A DNA stretch of 64,000 nt. It comes from Gammaproteobacteria bacterium. Lineage in GTDB: Bacteria > Pseudomonadota > Gammaproteobacteria > Pseudomonadales > Pseudohongiellaceae. Shown one piece after another: positions 44,855 through 54,002 of the stretch. The notes beneath the pieces were generated by a model. It searched no databases. It saw only the letters and a list, made by a program, of their open reading frames with translations, and was not told the origin of the DNA. Position 1 is the stretch's first letter. Each line of letters opens with the position of its first letter. The stretch covers positions 1 to 64,000 of the forward strand of contig PCCP01000110.1 of the NCBI GenBank assembly GCA_002731775.1, read 5' to 3'. The position numbers were made by a program, and so were the translations under genes.

Positions 44855-47758
44855 TTATTCAGAAAGGGCCATTTCTAGTACTCGTGCTACGTGCATGGCT
44901 TCTCGGCCGGTGCCGTCACGTATTTGATTTCTGCAACTGGTGCCGTCGGCTATGATGAGAGAATCTTCATCCGCCGCCCTGACCGCAGGCAGGAGATTCA
45001 ACTCTCCCATCTTCATGGATGTCTCGTAGTGCTTGGCATCGTAACCGAATGCACCAGCCATACCGCAGCAACTCGATTTTATGGTCTCCACTTCGAGTTC
45101 GGGTATCAGCGCCAGCACCTGTTGCACCGAGGACATGACATCGAAGGCTTTCTGGTGGCAGTGGCCGTGCAGCAGGGCTCGCTTTACGGGCAGGGATTTA
45201 AGCTTTAGATTTAGTCGGCCTTTTCCATTTTCGGCGGCGAGGAATTCTTCCAGTAGAAAGGCATTTTCGGCCAGTTCGGCAGTGTCGGTCCCCGGTAGCA
45301 GGGATGGGAATTCATCACGTAGTGTTAACAGGCAAGAGGGTTCCAGACCGATGATCGGCACGCCGCGCTCGACGAATGGCATCAATGTATCGATCATTCG
45401 TTCGGCTTCAACGCGAGCCTCGTCGACCAATCCGCCGCTGAGGAAGGTGCGTCCACAACACAGGGGTCGACCCTTGTCGAGTGGGCTGGGACATAAAACC
45501 TTGTAGCCGGCGGCAGTCAGTACCGCCAACGCAGCTCGCGCGTTTTCCGGTTCGAAGCAGGTGTTGAAGGTGTCCACTAACAGCACGACTTTCCTTGCAT
45601 TTTCTTCGCCTGTCGATTTTTTTGGAATTTCCTTCTCTGCATTGAATCGGTCACGCCGCCACCTCGGTAGTCGGCGCCGACTGCTGAAACCCAGTAACAA
45701 TTCAGACAATTTTGCCAGTCCGGGAATCTGATCCCGCAGGTTTAGCAGCATAGAAAAATTTCCCGCCCAATGGGCGTAGCGGGGTAGGAAAGCCGCCAGG
45801 TATTCCTTTATTGGCAATCGATGTTTTCCATAGTACTGGTGTAGAAACTCGATCTTCATCTTGGCCATGTCCACGCCGGTTGGACATTCCCGTTTACATC
45901 CCTTGCAACTAACACACATCGCCATGGTGTCGTACATGGCTTCTGACACCAGCGCATCGGCGCCGAGCTGCCCGGTAATAGCTAGTCTAAGGCTGTTGGC
46001 ACGGCCCCGTGTCAGGTGCTGCTCAGCACCGGTGACCCGATATGAGGGACACATAACGGCAACATCTGCCTTGCGGCAGGCACCGTTGTTGTTACACATT
46101 TCAATGGCCCGGTTGAAACCACCCCAGGTCGACCAGTCCATGGTTGTGGCTATGGGCTGCGCGGCGTAACCCGGTGCGAATCGAAACAGATCGCGATCGT
46201 CCATCTTCGAGGCTCGCACAATCTTGCCTGGGTTGAAGGTGCCTTCCGGGTCGAAGCTGTCCTTGATTTCTTCGAACGATGCTACCATCCGGCGTCCGAA
46301 CATGGATTCATGAAATTCCGATCTGGCGAGGCCATCGCCGTGCTCTCCAGAGTGAGATCCCTTGTATTCCCGCACCATTTCCAGGGTTTCTTCGACGATG
46401 GCCCGCATCTTGGTGGCGCCGGATGCTTGCTTCATATTAAGTATGGGGCGGACGTGCAGGCAGCCAACAGAGGCGTGGGCATAAAAGGTGCCGGTTGTCC
46501 CGTGTTTGTGAAAAATGTCCGTCAGCCGCCTTGTGTATTCAGCGAGATCCTTAAGATCGACGGCACAATCTTCGATGAAGGAGACGGGCTTGCCATCACC
46601 TTTCATCGACATCATGATATTGAGACCGGATTTTCGTACTTCCCAGATCGATTGCTGAAATTCCGTGTCAGTCGCCTCCACTACTGCGTCGGGGAGGCCC
46701 AGTTCAGCCATGAGTTCGACTAACTGCTGCAGGCTCTGTGGTTGCTGGGCCTGGTCCTCCCCGGCAAACTCAACCAGCAGCAAGGCCTCGGGCTCGCCCT
46801 GCACGAAGCGATCGACAATGGCTGCATACATGGGAATTTCCCTGGCCAGGTTAATCATGGTGCGATCCACCAACTCAACTGCCGAGGGTTTTAGTTCGAC
46901 GATGTGCTGGGTGGCATCCATCGCCTTGTAAAAACTGGGAAAGTGACACACGGCCAACACCTTATGTTCTGGTATGACTTGCAGATCCAGGTGTATGCGC
47001 TGGAAGAAGGCGAGGGTGCCCTCCGATCCTACCAGCAAGTGAGACATGTTAGGTTTATCTTTGGTGAGTACGTCGATGTTGTAACCACCGACTCTTCGTA
47101 ACAGATTTGGAAAGCGTTTCGCTATCTCCGCGGCTTCTCTTTCTCCGAGATCGAGCAATTTATTGAATAACTCCGCATGGCTGGCGCTTTCCCCATTGAG
47201 TCGTCTCGAAGCCAGGGAATTGAATTGGACCTCGCTGCCATCCGCCATCAGGGCATCGATGGCGCGCACGTTGTGTACCATGTTGCCATAGCGGATAGAA
47301 CGGGAGCCGCAACTGTTATTGCCGGCCATGCCACCGAGGGTAGCGCGATTGGCGGTGGATACATCCACGGGGAAAAACAAGCCGTGGGGTTTTAGATAAT
47401 GATTGAGTTGATCCAACACCATGCCCGGTTGTACACACACGGTGCGGTTTTCGGCGTCGAATTCCAGCACTTGGTTGAGGTATCGGGTGGTGTCCATGAT
47501 CAGGGCCTCACCGATGGCCTGACCAGTCTGCGAAGTGCCGGCTCCGCGGGGTAAAACCGGAATGCCCTCGTCAACCGCTATCTGCAGCGCGGTCTGCACA
47601 TCCTCTGCGTTTCTCGGCACGGTAACGCCGATAGGCTGTATCTGATAGATAGAGGCGTCGGTGCTGTAGCGACCGCGACTGAAATCATCGAAGTACACAT
47701 CACCCTGCAGTTCTCGTCGAAGTCGAGTCGCTAACGCACTTTTGGTGCCGTTGGACAT
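44855..47758 (-). CDS. FAD- and FeS-dependent D-2-hydroxyacid dehydrogenase (YdiJ/GlcD-GlpC fusion type)
   Basis: A 967-residue fusion. Residues about 1-480 are a PCMH-type FAD domain and oxidase C-terminal domain, with the FAD segment PRGAGTSQTGQAIGEALIMD and GNNSCGSRSIRYGN. Residues about 560-650 hold cysteines for iron-sulphur clusters (CNNNGACRK...MCPSY and CVSCKGCKRECPTG). Residues about 715-960 are CCG domains (PLCCGRTF, HGHCHQKA, SSCCGMAGAFG). Homologues oxidise D-lactate, D-2-hydroxyglutarate or glycolate and pass electrons to quinone or another protein. It lies on the same strand as the Tat PLP gene and could supply glyoxylate from glycolate, an inference from context. Confidence 0.92.
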   Translation of the reverse strand: MSNGTKSALATRLRRELQGDVYFDDFSRGRYSTDASIYQIQPIGVTVPRNAEDVQTALQIAVDEGIPVLPRGAGTSQTGQAIGEALIMDTTRYLNQVLEFDAENRTVCVQPGMVLDQLNHYLKPHGLFFPVDVSTANRATLGGMAGNNSCGSRSIRYGNMVHNVRAIDALMADGSEVQFNSLASRRLNGESASHAELFNKLLDLGEREAAEIAKRFPNLLRRVGGYNIDVLTKDKPNMSHLLVGSEGTLAFFQRIHLDLQVIPEHKVLAVCHFPSFYKAMDATQHIVELKPSAVELVDRTMINLAREIPMYAAIVDRFVQGEPEALLLVEFAGEDQAQQPQSLQQLVELMAELGLPDAVVEATDTEFQQSIWEVRKSGLNIMMSMKGDGKPVSFIEDCAVDLKDLAEYTRRLTDIFHKHGTTGTFYAHASVGCLHVRPILNMKQASGATKMRAIVEETLEMVREYKGSHSGEHGDGLARSEFHESMFGRRMVASFEEIKDSFDPEGTFNPGKIVRASKMDDRDLFRFAPGYAAQPIATTMDWSTWGGFNRAIEMCNNNGACRKADVAVMCPSYRVTGAEQHLTRGRANSLRLAITGQLGADALVSEAMYDTMAMCVSCKGCKRECPTGVDMAKMKIEFLHQYYGKHRLPIKEYLAAFLPRYAHWAGNFSMLLNLRDQIPGLAKLSELLLGFSSRRRLPRWRRDRFNAEKEIPKKSTGEENARKVVLLVDTFNTCFEPENARAALAVLTAAGYKVLCPSPLDKGRPLCCGRTFLSGGLVDEARVEAERMIDTLMPFVERGVPIIGLEPSCLLTLRDEFPSLLPGTDTAELAENAFLLEEFLAAENGKGRLNLKLKSLPVKRALLHGHCHQKAFDVMSSVQQVLALIPELEVETIKSSCCGMAGAFGYDAKHYETSMKMGELNLLPAVRAADEDSLIIADGTSCRNQIRDGTGREAMHVARVLEMALSE

Positions 47759-47933
47759 TAGTCGCTCTCTAGTCGTATGGTCCGATTGTATCCATCCTGC
47801 TGTGCAGTGTAGACACTTGGTTTGTAAACTGATACGCCGGCAGGCATAGATTATCCCGGGTCAGGCTATTCTGAAGCGGACCGCGGATTTTTTAGCTGCC
47901 AACAACCGATCTAAATTGCAGCACGAAACTCAG

Positions 47934-48443
47934 CTAGACCAAACCTGCAATTGAAGCTACGCCGTACTGAAGTCGCATGTTCGGAGATAAAGTGCCTGCC
48001 AGTATCAACAACCCTACAGTCGACAGATACAGCGCTATCGACCAGTCACCAGTATTGAATCCCCGCAGCATTGGACCAGGCAGAAAAGCGACTGAAAACG
48101 CCAAAAGAAAAGGCACCCGAAGAGTCTGGTAACGTTCCGTGATTTTGTGGAATTCACCCTCACTCGAGATGAGTAGCCTGGTAGCAATAAAAAGGAAACA
48201 AGGAACCTGTAGTAAGATAATGAACTGCGAGAGGTTAAAAACCTCGTCTCTACTACTGCCCCATAGACTGAACCACCAGCCGACATGCGTCAGCAGAAGA
48301 AAGGAAAACCAGATCAAGAATAACCGCGAGTGTTCTGTTTGTTTGCGATGCTGGATCAGGTCGGCGTAACCACCGAGTATTCTAGCTATACCCAATGCGA
48401 TAACGATCGAGATAAGGGTTATGGTAAATTCGAATGGACTCAT
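47934..48443 (-). CDS. Hypothetical membrane protein
   Basis: A 169-residue protein with about five membrane helices, starting SPFEFTITLISIVIALGIARILGG. The pattern ALGIARILGGYADL early, and conserved-looking aromatic residues (THVGWWFSLW), recur in uncharacterised small bacterial membrane proteins, but I cannot name a family. It is divergent from the multicopper oxidase gene across 188 bases. Function unknown. Confidence 0.65.
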   Translation of the reverse strand: MSPFEFTITLISIVIALGIARILGGYADLIQHRKQTEHSRLFLIWFSFLLLTHVGWWFSLWGSSRDEVFNLSQFIILLQVPCFLFIATRLLISSEGEFHKITERYQTLRVPFLLAFSVAFLPGPMLRGFNTGDWSIALYLSTVGLLILAGTLSPNMRLQYGVASIAGLV

Positions 48444-48631
48444 GTTGTTGAAGCTCTTGCCATAGGACGGGCCTTCTTATTGTATTGAAGAATAATGAAT
48501 TTAGGGTGTTGTGTAAAAACTAATTGGTTTCGTTTTATGGAGAGGAAATTTGTCTCTGTTTTACTCATCGACGCCAATTTGGTTTTTCTGCATAATAGTC
48601 CTTCTAAAGGTTTAAAACTGGTGCGCAGGGA

Positions 48632-50173
48632 ATGATTACACGACGCAAGGCGCTGAAAGCCCTCGGCATCAGCTCGTTGGGAGCTGGCACAGGGCTTTGT
48701 ATCCCTTCGCTCACCTCCGCGCAAGGGAATTCGGACAGCGGCAATCCCCTCAAGATTCCACCGCTGGCTGAAGGTGAGTTCACTGGCAACGCACGGCAAT
48801 TTCAGCTGCGTCTGCGACGGGGAAGCAGTAATTTCTTTGCCGACACCGCCACTGCCACCTTTGGAATCAATGGGGATTATCTCGGGCCCACCCTGCGATT
48901 TCGTCGTAACGAGGCAGTCTCTCTGCATATCCAGAACGCCTTGGGTGAACCCACTACCTTGCATTGGCACGGATTTCACTTGCCCACCAGCGCAGACGGC
49001 GGACCGCACGAGGTGATCGCAATCGGGGACACCTGGAACCCACAGTTTACTGTGGTGCAGTTTGCCGGCACCTTCTGGTATCACTCACACATGTTGAACA
49101 CCGCAGGTGAACAGGTATACAAGGGCCTTGCGGGCATGATTATCGTCGAAGATGATGAGCAACAGATCGACCTACCGTCTACCTATGGTGTCGATGACAT
49201 CCCGCTGCTTATCCAGGACCGCAGCTTCAACGATGATGGTTCTTTTCGCTACATGTCTGGCTATGAAGATACCGTAGTGGGGATGCGTGGCGACGTTATC
49301 TTGGTCAACGGCACCAGGCACCCCTATTTTGTGCCCACGACGAAGCTGGTTCGGTTTCGTCTGCTCAATGCGGCGAACGCCCGCACCTTCGTTTTCGCCT
49401 TTAGCGATGGCCGCGAATTTCAACAGATCGCCAGTGACGGCGGCTACTTGGAATCAGCCGTGACCATGAACCGTCTGGAGTTGTCCCCCGCAGAGCGGGC
49501 AGAGATCGTGGTAGATTTTAGCGATGGTCAGGATGTTCGCCTGATCAGCGTTGGCAAGGTGTCCAACTTTCCTGAATTTCCCGGTGCCATGAGCGTCATG
49601 ATGAGGTCGCTGAATACACAGAATTTCGACATCCTCGACATTCGTGGACAGGGACGACTACAAGATAGTGCGCCAGTACCGGATCGACTCGCTTCTATCT
49701 ATCGCCTACCGGAGGCAGCCGCCACCAACACCCGAACATTCAGGCTATCCATGGGTGCAGGCATGCGTAGCGGCGACGACCGCGGTCCCGGCACCGGTAG
49801 TCGTAATGGCAATGGCGGCGGCCATGGTGGCGGCAATTTTTCCATTAATGGTCGGCGCATGGAAATGAATTACATCAACGAGAGGATTCAATTCAACACC
49901 ACTGAAATATGGGAGTTAACTAACAACTCTCCTATGATGCATCCCTTTCACGTACATAATGGACAGTTTCAAGTGCTAGATCGTAATGGTCAACAACCAC
50001 CGGCAAACGAAATGGGCTGGAAAGATACGGTCAGGGTCGGGTCGGGCGAACTGGTGCGCATCATCATGCGTTTTACCGACTTCATTGACGACAAAAACCC
50101 GTACATGTATCACTGTCATATTCTGGAACATGAGGACCGCGGCATGATGGGGCAGTTCCTGATTATAGAATAA
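48632..50173 (+). CDS. Tat-exported multicopper oxidase (CueO/bilirubin-oxidase type)
   Basis: A 513-residue, three-domain oxidase with a twin-arginine-like start (ITRRKALKALG). Copper ligand motifs are all present: H111-W-H113 in HWHGFH, WYHSHM, HPFHVHNG, and H494-C-H496ILEH500 followed by EDRGMM, giving type 1 Cys and axial Met and the trinuclear centre. A glycine/histidine-rich insertion of about 15 residues (SRNGNGGGHGGGNF) precedes the last domain, shorter than the Met-rich insert of CueO. It oxidises metal ions or phenolics with reduction of oxygen to water. The physiological substrate is unknown. Confidence 0.92.
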   Translation: MITRRKALKALGISSLGAGTGLCIPSLTSAQGNSDSGNPLKIPPLAEGEFTGNARQFQLRLRRGSSNFFADTATATFGINGDYLGPTLRFRRNEAVSLHIQNALGEPTTLHWHGFHLPTSADGGPHEVIAIGDTWNPQFTVVQFAGTFWYHSHMLNTAGEQVYKGLAGMIIVEDDEQQIDLPSTYGVDDIPLLIQDRSFNDDGSFRYMSGYEDTVVGMRGDVILVNGTRHPYFVPTTKLVRFRLLNAANARTFVFAFSDGREFQQIASDGGYLESAVTMNRLELSPAERAEIVVDFSDGQDVRLISVGKVSNFPEFPGAMSVMMRSLNTQNFDILDIRGQGRLQDSAPVPDRLASIYRLPEAAATNTRTFRLSMGAGMRSGDDRGPGTGSRNGNGGGHGGGNFSINGRRMEMNYINERIQFNTTEIWELTNNSPMMHPFHVHNGQFQVLDRNGQQPPANEMGWKDTVRVGSGELVRIIMRFTDFIDDKNPYMYHCHILEHEDRGMMGQFLIIE

Positions 50174-50193
50174 ATCGGTCCATTTTTTTATGG

Positions 50194-51012
50194 TCAGACA
50201 TATACGATAGTCCCTACATGCTCGCCATTGACCGCGCGGGCAATATTCTCCGGCTTGCGACCATCAACCAGCTGAAATTCGTGGACCAGTTGGGCAGTTT
50301 CGAGTACCTCGAGTAAGATCTCATCGAAGGGCAGGGTGGGCAAGTTTTCCTGCTTTAGTTCGGCCACACTGATGCGATCGATAAACTGAGCTGCCGGATT
50401 CACTTTCGGATCTTCCGTGTACAGTCCCTGCACGTCTTTGACCAGGATCGTGGACTTGCAGCCAAAACACTCCGCCAAAATCAAACAGCCAGTGTCGGTT
50501 CGATGGGGCGGGATTTTCCCCAGCGCCGGCGGATGCTCCCACAGCGAATAGGGGGGCACTCCGTTGAAGATGACGCCGGGGGCGGAATGGATAAACAGGG
50601 GCAGCAGATGGCCGAATATTTCCGGTGGAATGGCGACGACACCGTGAGGTGCCAGCAGCGTGCCGAGAATATGGGCGTTGCCGAGGGCATCTGCCATGGA
50701 AAGCTGGGCCAACACGCCGGTGGGCAGTTCCAGATCCAGGCCCACGGCGAATACATGGCGAGAACGAGCGCCACCACCGACACCGAGGATGAGTTTCTCC
50801 TTCTTCAGTATCTTTCCGAGCATTTCAACTACGGGTAACACGATATCGCGCCCGGCTTCCAGGATCGACCGACTGCCAATTTTCACCACATGAACATCTG
50901 GCAACATGCTCACGACTGGCGTGTCCGTAGCGGCCATGACATCTTTATCGAGCAGACTCTCTCTTGCCAGCAGAGAATTCATATGATGTTGATAGTCAAA
51001 ATACTTTGCCAT
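50194..51012 (-). CDS. mosA: Molybdenum storage protein subunit, MosA-like
   Basis: A 272-residue protein of the amino-acid/UMP-kinase fold. VHVVKIGSRSILEAG replaces the usual KxGG loop, GVGGGARSRHVFAVGLDLELPTG follows, and ADTG-like HRTDTGCLILAECFG and VKDVQGLYTEDP bind nucleotide. The order and wording match the alpha subunit of the Azotobacter molybdenum/tungsten storage protein, as I recall it, rather than PyrH. It lies 41 bases downstream of a related MosB-like gene, as required for the alpha3beta3 cage that packs polyoxometalate clusters using ATP. Confidence 0.82.
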   Translation of the reverse strand: MAKYFDYQHHMNSLLARESLLDKDVMAATDTPVVSMLPDVHVVKIGSRSILEAGRDIVLPVVEMLGKILKKEKLILGVGGGARSRHVFAVGLDLELPTGVLAQLSMADALGNAHILGTLLAPHGVVAIPPEIFGHLLPLFIHSAPGVIFNGVPPYSLWEHPPALGKIPPHRTDTGCLILAECFGCKSTILVKDVQGLYTEDPKVNPAAQFIDRISVAELKQENLPTLPFDEILLEVLETAQLVHEFQLVDGRKPENIARAVNGEHVGTIVYV

Positions 51013-51053
51013 GATCGGCTATTCCTGGTTTGCCCGATGATAAAAAAATGAGT

Positions 51054-51869
51054 TTAGTCCGCGGTGATGATGGTCCCGACGTCTTCATCATTCAATGCCC
51101 GGGTCAAATTTCCTGCTACCAGGCCGTTGATGATGCGGATGGATCTGGTGTTCTTCGCGTTCTCCATCATCTCCAGCACGCTGTGTTCGATAACCAGGTC
51201 TGGTAAATCCATGGCCTTTAGTTCCTGTACTGTAATTCTGGGAATGAATTTCGCATTTCGGTCCTTCTTGGGGTCGGCAGTGTAAAGGCCATTTTCATCC
51301 TTAACATAGATCATCGATCGGGTGCCGAACGTTTCACTGACCAGATAAGTGCCGGTATCTGTGCGGTTGGGGGGAATACGGCCCACTCTTGGGTTCGGTT
51401 GCCAGAATGTATAGGGTGGCATGCCAAAGAAAATAACTGCCTGTCGCTCTGCCAGATACAAGGGGAGTTGCGGAAATTGAATCGGCTCGATAAAGGGGAT
51501 GCCCTGATCGGCCAGTAGATAATGCAGCATTCGGGCATTCTGCATACTGACAAAGGTGCCAAGTACACTTAATACACCGGTGGGCATTCCCAGCTCAATA
51601 CCGACACTGTAAGCGTGGCGCGCCCGGGTGCCTGCACCCGTACCAATTATCATCTTGTGATGGGGTAGATTTGTCTTAATTTCTTCGATGAGGGGGAATA
51701 CTGCCTTGCGACCCCTATCGATGAAACTCTGGCCACCGATCTTCACCACATTGGCATCGGGCAGAATTTGCATAGTGTGCGGACGGTCGGTCCAGGCCAG
51801 CAGTGACTTGTCCGTGAGGTTGCCATCGACCAGTGCCGAGCCCAGTTCGCTGAGTAGTGTGTTCTTCAT
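51054..51869 (-). CDS. mosB: Molybdenum storage protein subunit, MosB-like
   Basis: A 271-residue partner of the next gene. ANVVKIGGQSFIDRGRKAVFPL and IGTGAGTRARHAYSVGIELGMPTGVL are close to MosB of Azotobacter as I recall it; GMPPYTFW, RIPPNRTDTGTYLVSETFG and VKDENGLYTADP complete the fold. The two subunits differ at the nucleotide loop, as MosA and MosB do, which argues against simple UMP kinase duplication. The AGGAG sequence abuts the ATG directly, unusually close. No nitrogenase or molybdate transporter is in the window; a molybdenum hydroxylase lies about 6 kb away. Confidence 0.83.
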   Translation of the reverse strand: MKNTLLSELGSALVDGNLTDKSLLAWTDRPHTMQILPDANVVKIGGQSFIDRGRKAVFPLIEEIKTNLPHHKMIIGTGAGTRARHAYSVGIELGMPTGVLSVLGTFVSMQNARMLHYLLADQGIPFIEPIQFPQLPLYLAERQAVIFFGMPPYTFWQPNPRVGRIPPNRTDTGTYLVSETFGTRSMIYVKDENGLYTADPKKDRNAKFIPRITVQELKAMDLPDLVIEHSVLEMMENAKNTRSIRIINGLVAGNLTRALNDEDVGTIITAD

Positions 51870-51889
51870 CTCCTAATTCTTTTTATCCG

Positions 51890-52642
51890 TCAATCGATGG
51901 CGAAGCAGTAGAACAAGCCGGCGCCACCTGTGCTCACCAGATCCTCCTGGCTACAACCACTCGAGGAGTGCGCAGAATTCCATGAATTGCCGGTTTCTCC
52001 ACGCCCCATCTTGTCATGGTGGCCCACCTGGGCGCGACCTTCAGCGCTCGAAGTCCAGTTGTCACAGCTGCGCCCATCATCCCCCGGGAATGCGGTGCCG
52101 TCGGCTTGTGAGCCGGTAAGGATGTCATGCCTATTGGGGGTATCACCGACGCCGTTGACAGGATTGAGCGATTCCGTTGCGGCCTTTTCCTTGCTGATGC
52201 GGTTGCCAGGCCCATGCAGAACCTCGATGTTTGCCGCGATGAGTAAACCTTCGGCGTTGTACCAGGGGCCATCGCCGATACGGTCACGGGCATTAATGGC
52301 GTCTTCATTGCCCCTCGCCGTGGTGCTGAGATAGGCGCGCCAGGTATGGTCTCCCGCATATTCGGCCGCCGCCAGCGCCTGGCAGTGCGCATCGGCGCCG
52401 TCGAGGCCGCCAAGATTGGCACCGCTACCAAGTCCGCGGCTGGTAATAAAGAAGCTTGTCACCGACTTGGCTCCGCCCATGGCCAGTTCTTCGGGAACAT
52501 CTTCCGTGGGAGTGGAGAGTGGATTGTCGGTCTTGCTCTCGGCTGCCCCAAGCTGGCTACAGGCGAGGACGACGCAGCTGATACATACGGTTTTCAACAG
52601 ACTGATCGTGCTACATATCCATTGTTTCATTATCTTGCTCAC
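51890..52642 (-). CDS. Secreted lectin-like lipoprotein (endostatin/C-type-lectin-like fold)
   Basis: A 250-residue exported protein. A lipobox-like LAC near residue 28 suggests lipidation. The mature domain (about residues 58-250) reads FFITSRGLGSGANLGGLDGADAHCQ, then TWRAYLSTTARG, GPWYNAEGLLIA and a four-cysteine C-terminal part with CDNWTSS and FYCFAID. I recognise this arrangement from bacterial 'lectin' or DUF1554-like secreted proteins. ATG 52630 is an alternative start to the GTG at 52642. It follows the same strand as the molybdenum storage genes but gives no hint of shared function. Confidence 0.75.
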   Translation of the reverse strand: MSKIMKQWICSTISLLKTVCISCVVLACSQLGAAESKTDNPLSTPTEDVPEELAMGGAKSVTSFFITSRGLGSGANLGGLDGADAHCQALAAAEYAGDHTWRAYLSTTARGNEDAINARDRIGDGPWYNAEGLLIAANIEVLHGPGNRISKEKAATESLNPVNGVGDTPNRHDILTGSQADGTAFPGDDGRSCDNWTSSAEGRAQVGHHDKMGRGETGNSWNSAHSSSGCSQEDLVSTGGAGLFYCFAID

Positions 52643-52776
52643 GTCTATCTGCTATCCGAAGGAAGAAAGCATAAACGGTTCTGTCCCAAAAAACTCTATA
52701 ATAAGGCACAGCTTGCCAAAGGGAATTATGCGACAGACTACAATTGAGGGTGCCCGAAAATGCGGCACAGGATAAT

Positions 52777-53868
52777 TCAAAACATGGCAATGGGGTTCAC
52801 CGGTGAGCCGGTGCCATTGGGTATCGGCAGCGGGGCTATGGTTAGCATGAACTCCCATCTTCCCTGCGCCTGTGCCATCTCGCTCAGTGCAGCAAGATCG
52901 GCGCGGTCGATTAGATGAATGCCCAGCATAGTCAGGGCGAAGTCATGGAGGGCCAGAGTGGGCAGATCGCCTTCGGGGCGCGGGGTGTAACCGGGAGTTT
53001 CCCAGCCCAGGATGGCGATGTCTCTCTCCTTCAGCCATGGAATTACCTCGTTGTCGAAGCCTGCGGCTTCGGCCCAGGTATCGAAGGGGCCAACTGCCTC
53101 GCGCCGCGCCCATCTGCCCCAGCGCAATAACATAGCATCACCCGGGCCAACACTGACACCGGTCTTTGCTTCCCAGGCCTCAAGATCGGCTATGGTGATT
53201 CGCGTGCCGGGCTCCAGGTAGGGAACGCCCTTGAGTTTGGGAATATCGTACAACACGCCACGCGTGATGATGCCGTCCTTCATCGTCAGCACTGCATTCT
53301 TCGACGCACCCCCTGACATTGTCACCGTATCTGCGACTGGGTAGCCGTTCCACATCTTGCCGCCGAAGAAGCGATGTGCGAAACCATCGATGTGTGTGGT
53401 GCCGGCGCCATGGATGCATTCGTAGTTTATTCTGTCGCTGGCACCACCGGCATTGGCATTGATCATCTCCCAGCGTACCGGACAGGGATTATCAACACTT
53501 GCTACGGTATCAGCGTTCCTGGCCAGCGAAACGGTAACGCCGGCCTGCACCAGGGCCGCCGCTTCCCTTCTCTTTTGCGGCGTGATCAAGTTCAGTGCGC
53601 CGAGTTCGTCATCCGGACCCCAGCGTCCCCAGTTTGAGAGATCCTCCTGCCACTGCAGGAACAGTGCATCGGAGATGAAGGTGCCGGCTTCGGGACCATT
53701 GGTGCTGGCTACCACAGCACTGATATTAGCGTCGGCGCTCGCTGTCGGGACGGCTGCGGACTGCGTCGCCGCGGACTGGGCAGGTTCTTCGCTGCCACAG
53801 TTCGCCAGTCCAACAAGTACTAGGGTGAGCATTACGGGCTGTGCTAACTGGCTGATTTTTACTCTCAT
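52777..53868 (-). CDS. Cyclase-family lipoprotein (kynurenine-formamidase-like)
   Basis: A 363-residue protein. The start at 53868 is preferred over 53922, because GGGGAGC lies seven bases ahead and it yields a lipoprotein signal (LANC). The core contains the metal-binding motif IHGAGTTHIDGFAHRF, matching HxGTHxDxPxH of the Mn-dependent cyclase/formamidase family (PF04199), and GDAMLLRWGRWAR. The family hydrolyses amides or lactone-like rings. Periplasmic lipid anchoring differs from cytoplasmic KynB, so the substrate is likely external. It is divergent from the TPR-like gene. Confidence 0.87.
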   Translation of the reverse strand: MRVKISQLAQPVMLTLVLVGLANCGSEEPAQSAATQSAAVPTASADANISAVVASTNGPEAGTFISDALFLQWQEDLSNWGRWGPDDELGALNLITPQKRREAAALVQAGVTVSLARNADTVASVDNPCPVRWEMINANAGGASDRINYECIHGAGTTHIDGFAHRFFGGKMWNGYPVADTVTMSGGASKNAVLTMKDGIITRGVLYDIPKLKGVPYLEPGTRITIADLEAWEAKTGVSVGPGDAMLLRWGRWARREAVGPFDTWAEAAGFDNEVIPWLKERDIAILGWETPGYTPRPEGDLPTLALHDFALTMLGIHLIDRADLAALSEMAQAQGRWEFMLTIAPLPIPNGTGSPVNPIAMF

Positions 53869-54002
53869 GGCGTGCTCCCCGTTGCATTGCTGTTGGCAAG
53901 TCATTTTGACCGATGTTTCCATTGGAAAACAAGACGCTAGCCATGAATTTGATCTATTATGTTGCAGCCGAAATGAATAATATCAAGCGTCCGGAGCTGA
54001 CT

